From Paracoccaceae bacterium (GTDB lineage: Bacteria; Pseudomonadota; Alphaproteobacteria; Rhodobacterales; Rhodobacteraceae): DNA of 9,032 nt. The stretch covers positions 1 to 9,032 of the forward strand of contig JALQYS010000123.1 in NCBI GenBank assembly GCA_023254015.1, in the 5' to 3' direction. The notes under the pieces were generated by a model, which saw only the letters and a list, made by a program, of their open reading frames with translations, searched no databases and had not been told where the DNA came from. Every line of letters begins with the position of its first letter. The stretch's first letter is position 1. Below, piece after piece: positions 6,096 to 9,032 of the stretch. The position numbers and the translations under genes are program-made.

Positions 6096-8243
6096 ATGAT
6101 GCAGACGCTGCAGATATGGGACCGGACTGACAGGCCGGACCAGGTGTTCGACCTGTCCGGCTGGCAGGCGGCGACGGCGCTTTACGATTTCGGCGTGGAG
6201 CTGCGGCTGCACCGGGGCTCTGCGCGGGTGCGCTTGCACCATCATCCGCTCGATGGTCCGGCGCGGGTACTGGCAGAGCTGGGCCCGCCCGAGGACGGCC
6301 AGCCCGGATCGACCTATACCCCGCCGCTGCGGCTGGAGGATCATTCGGGTCATATCCGCCCCGAACTGGTGGAACAGTCTGCCGATGCCGAGTTTGATTT
6401 GCGCTTCATCAGCGGGGCACCGACGGTCCGGCCCCATCCGGGGCTGTGCCTGCTGACCCTCTTGCCAGAGGGCGGGCTGGCGCTTTGTTCCCCGGGCGCC
6501 GACGGCAACGCGCCGCCCGCGGTCCGGCTGGAGATCCCCCGCGGCACCGGATTCGGGGCGGGGCTGTGGCATCTGGCCTTCGGGCCGGGTCTGGACGCCG
6601 GCGTAGAGCATGTCTGCCTGCAAACCGCGGGCGCGGCCCTGGGTCCGGCGGCGCTTGACCGGATGCAGGCGATGCTGCGTTACCTGCGGCCGGGCGTTCA
6701 TCTGGCCGCCCCCGGCCTGACGCGGGGCACAGAGGGCTGGCTCTGCCTGTCCCTGGCCGATCTGGCGCGGTGCGGGCTGCCCTGGCCCGGCCTTGACCGT
6801 GATCCGGCCCTGATCTCGGAGCAGCTTGCGGCGGCTCTGGGGCCTGCCATCGCCCCGGCCAGTCTGCCGGCCGCCCCCACTCCGATGCCCGACTTGGCGC
6901 CTCCGCGGCCAGAGTGGCCGGCCGATGCCCTGCCCGGGCTTTTGCTGCAACTGCGCGACCGGGGCGCGGCGGCGCTGGCTGCGGCCCATGCCGCGGCAGT
7001 CACGGCAGACCTGCAGGCCGGCGCCACGGACCGGGCCGCCGGGCGGCTTGACAGGATGGAGACCTTGCTGGGCGGGGCCGAACGCGTTTTCGACGCGCTG
7101 GCCGCTCCGCCCCTTTCGCCGGTCAGACCGCGGGGGCCGCTGGCGCGCTGGCGGTTGCGGCGGCGCCTGCAGGGGCAGATGGCCCGGATGACAGCCGCCG
7201 GACAGGGCCTGGATGCGGCGCTTTGCGGGCTGGCCGGACCACTGGCCTGGGCCGGGCGCTGTCAGGATGGGGCTGGCCAGAGTAGAACGGGCCAAAGTGG
7301 AACGGGCCAGAGTGGAACGGGCGTGAACCTGCCCGCAGCCGACCGCGTGCTGCTGGGGCTGCAGCGTCAGGCGGCCCTGGCGGCAGCGCGGATGGCCCAG
7401 GCCCTGGCCGCCGAGGCCGACGCGCGCGAGCGTGCGCTGCACATCCGCGGGCTGGGCAACCCCGACCGGGTGCGCGCCGACCTTGAACGGCCCAACCGCC
7501 TGGCGCTCTCGGCGCTGCGCAATGTCCACGCCGGGCGGCGCTGCGTGATCGTGGGCAACGGGCCAAGCCTGCGGATCGCGGATCTGGACCGGCTGCGCGG
7601 CGAGATCACCTTCGGCTCAAACAAGATCTTCCTCGCCTATGACCAGACCGGCTGGCGCCCGACCTATTACTCGGTCGAGGACCATCTGGTGCTGCGCAAC
7701 TGCCAGGCCGAGATCGCGGCCCTGCAGGGGTCGTTCAAGATCTTCCCCGCACAGATGCGCGATTTCGGCCATCATGACGCCGATACGCTCTTCGTGCCGC
7801 TGCTGCCGCCGCTTTCCTTTGCACAACCGCTGTCGGACCCGGATTTTCCGGGGTTCAGCACCGATCTGGCCCATGGCATCCGCTGGGGATCGACGGTGGT
7901 CTACAGCCAGATCCAGATGGCCGTGCACATGGGCTGCACCGAGATCGTGCTGATCGGGGTGGACCACCGCTATGACCTGCCCGACCGCAAGCTGGGCCGG
8001 GTCTATGTCGATGCGGGCGAGCGCAACCATTTTCACCCCGACTATCGCCAGCCCGGCGAGTTGTGGCACCAGCCCAACCTTGATGTGCTGGAGGTGTCCT
8101 ACACCCGGGCGCGCGATGTCTGCGCCGCCCGTGGCATCGCCATCCGCAACGCCAGCCGCGACAGCGCGCTGACCGTGTTCGACCGGGTGGACTTCGACAC
8201 GCTCTTTCCCCCCGCCCCCACAGCCGACGGAGCCGCACCATGA
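6096..8243 (+). CDS. Large DUF115/MptE-like protein, probable surface-glycan glycosyltransferase
   Basis: A 715-residue protein. The C-terminal part (about 470-690) is a DUF115/MptE-like domain: CVIVGNGPSL (483-492), GWRPTYYSVEDH, GIRWGSTVVYSQIQMAVHMG and IGVDHRYDL (620-628). This fold is found in Maf-type flagellin glycosyltransferases and resembles GT42 sialyltransferases, many of which use CMP-sugars, matching the cytidylyltransferase two genes upstream. Residues 1 to about 240 form a domain I do not recognise; FDLRFISGAP and LCLLTLLPEGGLAL suggest beta structure. Residues 270-470 are Ala/Arg/Leu rich, probably helical, and hold a five-residue repeat at 394-408. No signal peptide or membrane helix is seen. 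ACGGA lies 8 bp before the ATG at 6096. Glycosyltransferase activity is inferred from family and context. Confidence 0.72.
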   Translation: MMQTLQIWDRTDRPDQVFDLSGWQAATALYDFGVELRLHRGSARVRLHHHPLDGPARVLAELGPPEDGQPGSTYTPPLRLEDHSGHIRPELVEQSADAEFDLRFISGAPTVRPHPGLCLLTLLPEGGLALCSPGADGNAPPAVRLEIPRGTGFGAGLWHLAFGPGLDAGVEHVCLQTAGAALGPAALDRMQAMLRYLRPGVHLAAPGLTRGTEGWLCLSLADLARCGLPWPGLDRDPALISEQLAAALGPAIAPASLPAAPTPMPDLAPPRPEWPADALPGLLLQLRDRGAAALAAAHAAAVTADLQAGATDRAAGRLDRMETLLGGAERVFDALAAPPLSPVRPRGPLARWRLRRRLQGQMARMTAAGQGLDAALCGLAGPLAWAGRCQDGAGQSRTGQSGTGQSGTGVNLPAADRVLLGLQRQAALAAARMAQALAAEADARERALHIRGLGNPDRVRADLERPNRLALSALRNVHAGRRCVIVGNGPSLRIADLDRLRGEITFGSNKIFLAYDQTGWRPTYYSVEDHLVLRNCQAEIAALQGSFKIFPAQMRDFGHHDADTLFVPLLPPLSFAQPLSDPDFPGFSTDLAHGIRWGSTVVYSQIQMAVHMGCTEIVLIGVDHRYDLPDRKLGRVYVDAGERNHFHPDYRQPGELWHQPNLDVLEVSYTRARDVCAARGIAIRNASRDSALTVFDRVDFDTLFPPAPTADGAAP
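7275..7319 (+). repeat. Three in-frame 15-bp tandem repeats within the DUF115 gene
   Basis: Three tandem copies of GGCCAGAGTGGAACG, two of them with a single base change, encode GQSRT-GQSGT-GQSGT (residues 394-408). The block uses AGT, GGA and AGA codons, which are rare in the surrounding GC-rich gene. It lies in the Ala-rich linker before the DUF115 domain, so changes in copy number would keep the frame and only alter linker length. Confidence 0.85.
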
Positions 8244-8959
8244 CTCTCCCCCCGACTGCTCCAACGACTGCCCTTATGCCTGTCCAGCCCCGGGTACATG
8301 ACGACCGCGCCTGCGAACTGGGCGAAGGGGCGCTGTGGCATCCCGGCCGGCAGGCCCTGTTCTGGTTCGACATCCTGGCCAACCGGCTGCTGTGCCGCGA
8401 CGCCGACGGCCCGCGCGCCTGGCAGTTCGACCGCCATGTCAGCGCCGCCGGCTGGATCGACCGTGACAGCCTGCTCATCGCCTCGGAAACCGACCTGTTC
8501 CGCCTTGATCTGCAAAGCGGCCGCCAGACCCGCCTGGTGGCGCTGGAGCCCGACAACCCGGCGACGCGGTCCAATGACGGGCGTGCCGATCCGCAGGGCG
8601 GGTTCTGGATCGGCACCATGGGCAAGGGCGGCGAGACCGGGGCCGGGGCGCTTTACCGCTGGTATCGGGGGGAATTACGCTGCCTGCGGCAGGGAATGAC
8701 GGTGCCCAATGCCATCTGTTTCGCCCCGGCGGGCGATCTGGCGCAGGATCATGGGGCGCGACAGCGTCATCACCGCCAGGCCAAGCCCAATCACCCAGGC
8801 CCCCAGATAGGCCACGACCGCCACGCCGACGGTGCGACCGGGTGTCGACGTGCTGTCCGGTGTCGCGGTCGTCGAGACCCGCGTCCGCGGCGACGACTAC
8901 CGTCGCTCGGCTTTCGGCGACGCCCTGCGAGATCAGGCCTTCCTCGATGTCGCGGATGA
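8240..8959 (+). CDS. SMP-30/gluconolactonase-family lactonase, C-terminus replaced
   Basis: The open frame encodes 239 residues, but only about 1-168 are SMP-30/LRE-like. Visible motifs are CELGEGALWHPG with metal ligand Glu29, FWFDILANRLL, VSAAGWIDRDSLLIASET (67-84), SNDGRADPQGGFWIGTMGK (111-129) and VPNAICFAPAGD with metal ligand Asn157. After residue 166-168 (about 8740-8745) the expected continuation, including the third metal-binding Asp and the last blades of the propeller, is missing. Some 70 Arg- and His-rich residues of out-of-frame character follow to the stop. Intact relatives are about 290 residues. The family hydrolyses sugar lactones such as gluconolactone or arabinolactone; this copy should be inactive. 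It overlaps the DUF115 gene by 4 bp (ATGA), with ACGGAG 7 bp upstream, so it was an operon member. Confidence 0.8.
   Translation: MTLPPTAPTTALMPVQPRVHDDRACELGEGALWHPGRQALFWFDILANRLLCRDADGPRAWQFDRHVSAAGWIDRDSLLIASETDLFRLDLQSGRQTRLVALEPDNPATRSNDGRADPQGGFWIGTMGKGGETGAGALYRWYRGELRCLRQGMTVPNAICFAPAGDLAQDHGARQRHHRQAKPNHPGPQIGHDRHADGATGCRRAVRCRGRRDPRPRRRLPSLGFRRRPARSGLPRCRG
8743..8845 (-). other. Possible fragment of a membrane-protein gene, minus strand
   Basis: Read on the minus strand, this stretch gives TPGRTVGVAVVAYLGAWVIG and then LGLAVMTLSRPMILRQI, a convincing single transmembrane helix with a positive flank, in GC-rich codons. The frame has no start codon at a sensible place and runs into the truncated lactonase gene at one end and a TAG about 65 bp upstream at the other. 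I cannot name the parent family. It may be a gene fragment brought in by rearrangement, or a chance reading. Confidence 0.3.
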
Positions 8960-9032
8960 CGCCGGCCGGGTCACGCTCCAGCAGGTCGCCGTAGCCGGCA
9001 CCCGCACCCTGCGAAATCATGAACAGCTCGCC
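8930..9032 (-). pseudogene. Fragment resembling the C-terminal region of hydantoinase B / oxoprolinase
   Basis: On the minus strand the last ~100 bp read GELFMISQGAGAGYGDLLER followed by DPAGVIRDIEEGLISQGVAE, in strongly biased coding codons. The GAGxGYGD.LERDP signature with a following IEEGLIS is characteristic of the C-terminal end of HyuB/acetophenone-carboxylase-type subunits, which act with a HyuA partner on hydantoins or related amides and ketones. Past about 8930 the codon quality drops (CGA, GTA) and family resemblance stops, although the frame stays open as far as 8475. The 5' part of the gene lies beyond the window. It is unrelated to the glycan operon and points the opposite way, so it appears to be a fused fragment. 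Confidence 0.5.

Noticed and set aside
5051..6097. A 348-codon minus-strand open frame opposite the hydroxyacid dehydrogenase
   Set aside because: The plus strand has a complete catalytic set and NAD-binding loop; the minus frame has only shadow composition.
5904..7529. A 541-codon minus-strand open frame with a repeated STLAR motif
   Set aside because: The repeat is the antisense of the 15-bp repeat in the DUF115 gene. The frame has shadow-type composition (Gln/Arg/Gly/Pro) and overlaps two well-supported plus-strand genes.

Overview
The window is high-GC DNA with strong G/C preference at third codon positions and tightly packed genes. The protein style and the IS remnant suggest an alphaproteobacterium, probably of the Rhodobacteraceae/Paracoccus kind. 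This is inferred from style, since no marker gene is present.

Layout. Positions 2-223 hold the C-terminal end of an unrecognised gene whose stop codon sits exactly at the edge of an insertion-sequence remnant. Positions 223-812 are a decayed IS256-family element: imperfect 39-bp terminal inverted repeats bracket a minus-strand transposase that carries a frameshift and a large internal deletion. Positions 813-964 are a short regulatory interval with a run of nine G, a possible sigma70-type promoter, and a 15-bp sequence repeated at a 21-bp period that also forms a dyad.

Positions 965 to about 8745 hold eight plus-strand genes, overlapping by 1-4 bp or separated by at most 28 bp, so they are almost certainly one operon. 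In order they encode: a Gfo/Idh/MocA sugar oxidoreductase; a zinc-ribbon SAM-methyltransferase-like protein with a degenerate motif I; a GmhA-like SIS-domain sugar-phosphate isomerase; an inositol-monophosphatase-family phosphatase; a CMP-acylneuraminate-synthetase-type cytidylyltransferase; a D-2-hydroxyacid dehydrogenase; a 715-aa protein with a C-terminal DUF115/MptE-like domain (a family common in surface glycosylation loci); and an SMP-30/gluconolactonase-family lactonase whose C-terminal part is replaced by unrelated sequence.

Taken together the operon looks like a surface-glycan locus that makes and transfers a CMP-activated sugar acid. No aldolase-type synthase (NeuB/KdsA class) is visible in the window, while dehydrogenase, lactonase and 2-hydroxyacid dehydrogenase families are all present. 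This suggests a hypothetical oxidative route: ketose phosphate to aldose phosphate to aldose to lactone to aldonate to 2-keto-aldonate to CMP-ulosonate. That route is inference, not observation.

Positions from about 8745 to 9032 are a patchwork. The lactonase homology stops abruptly, a minus-strand stretch reads as one hydrophobic helix, and the last ~100 bp read on the minus strand as the C-terminal part of a hydantoinase B-like protein. This is either a real rearrangement scar or a chimeric assembly.
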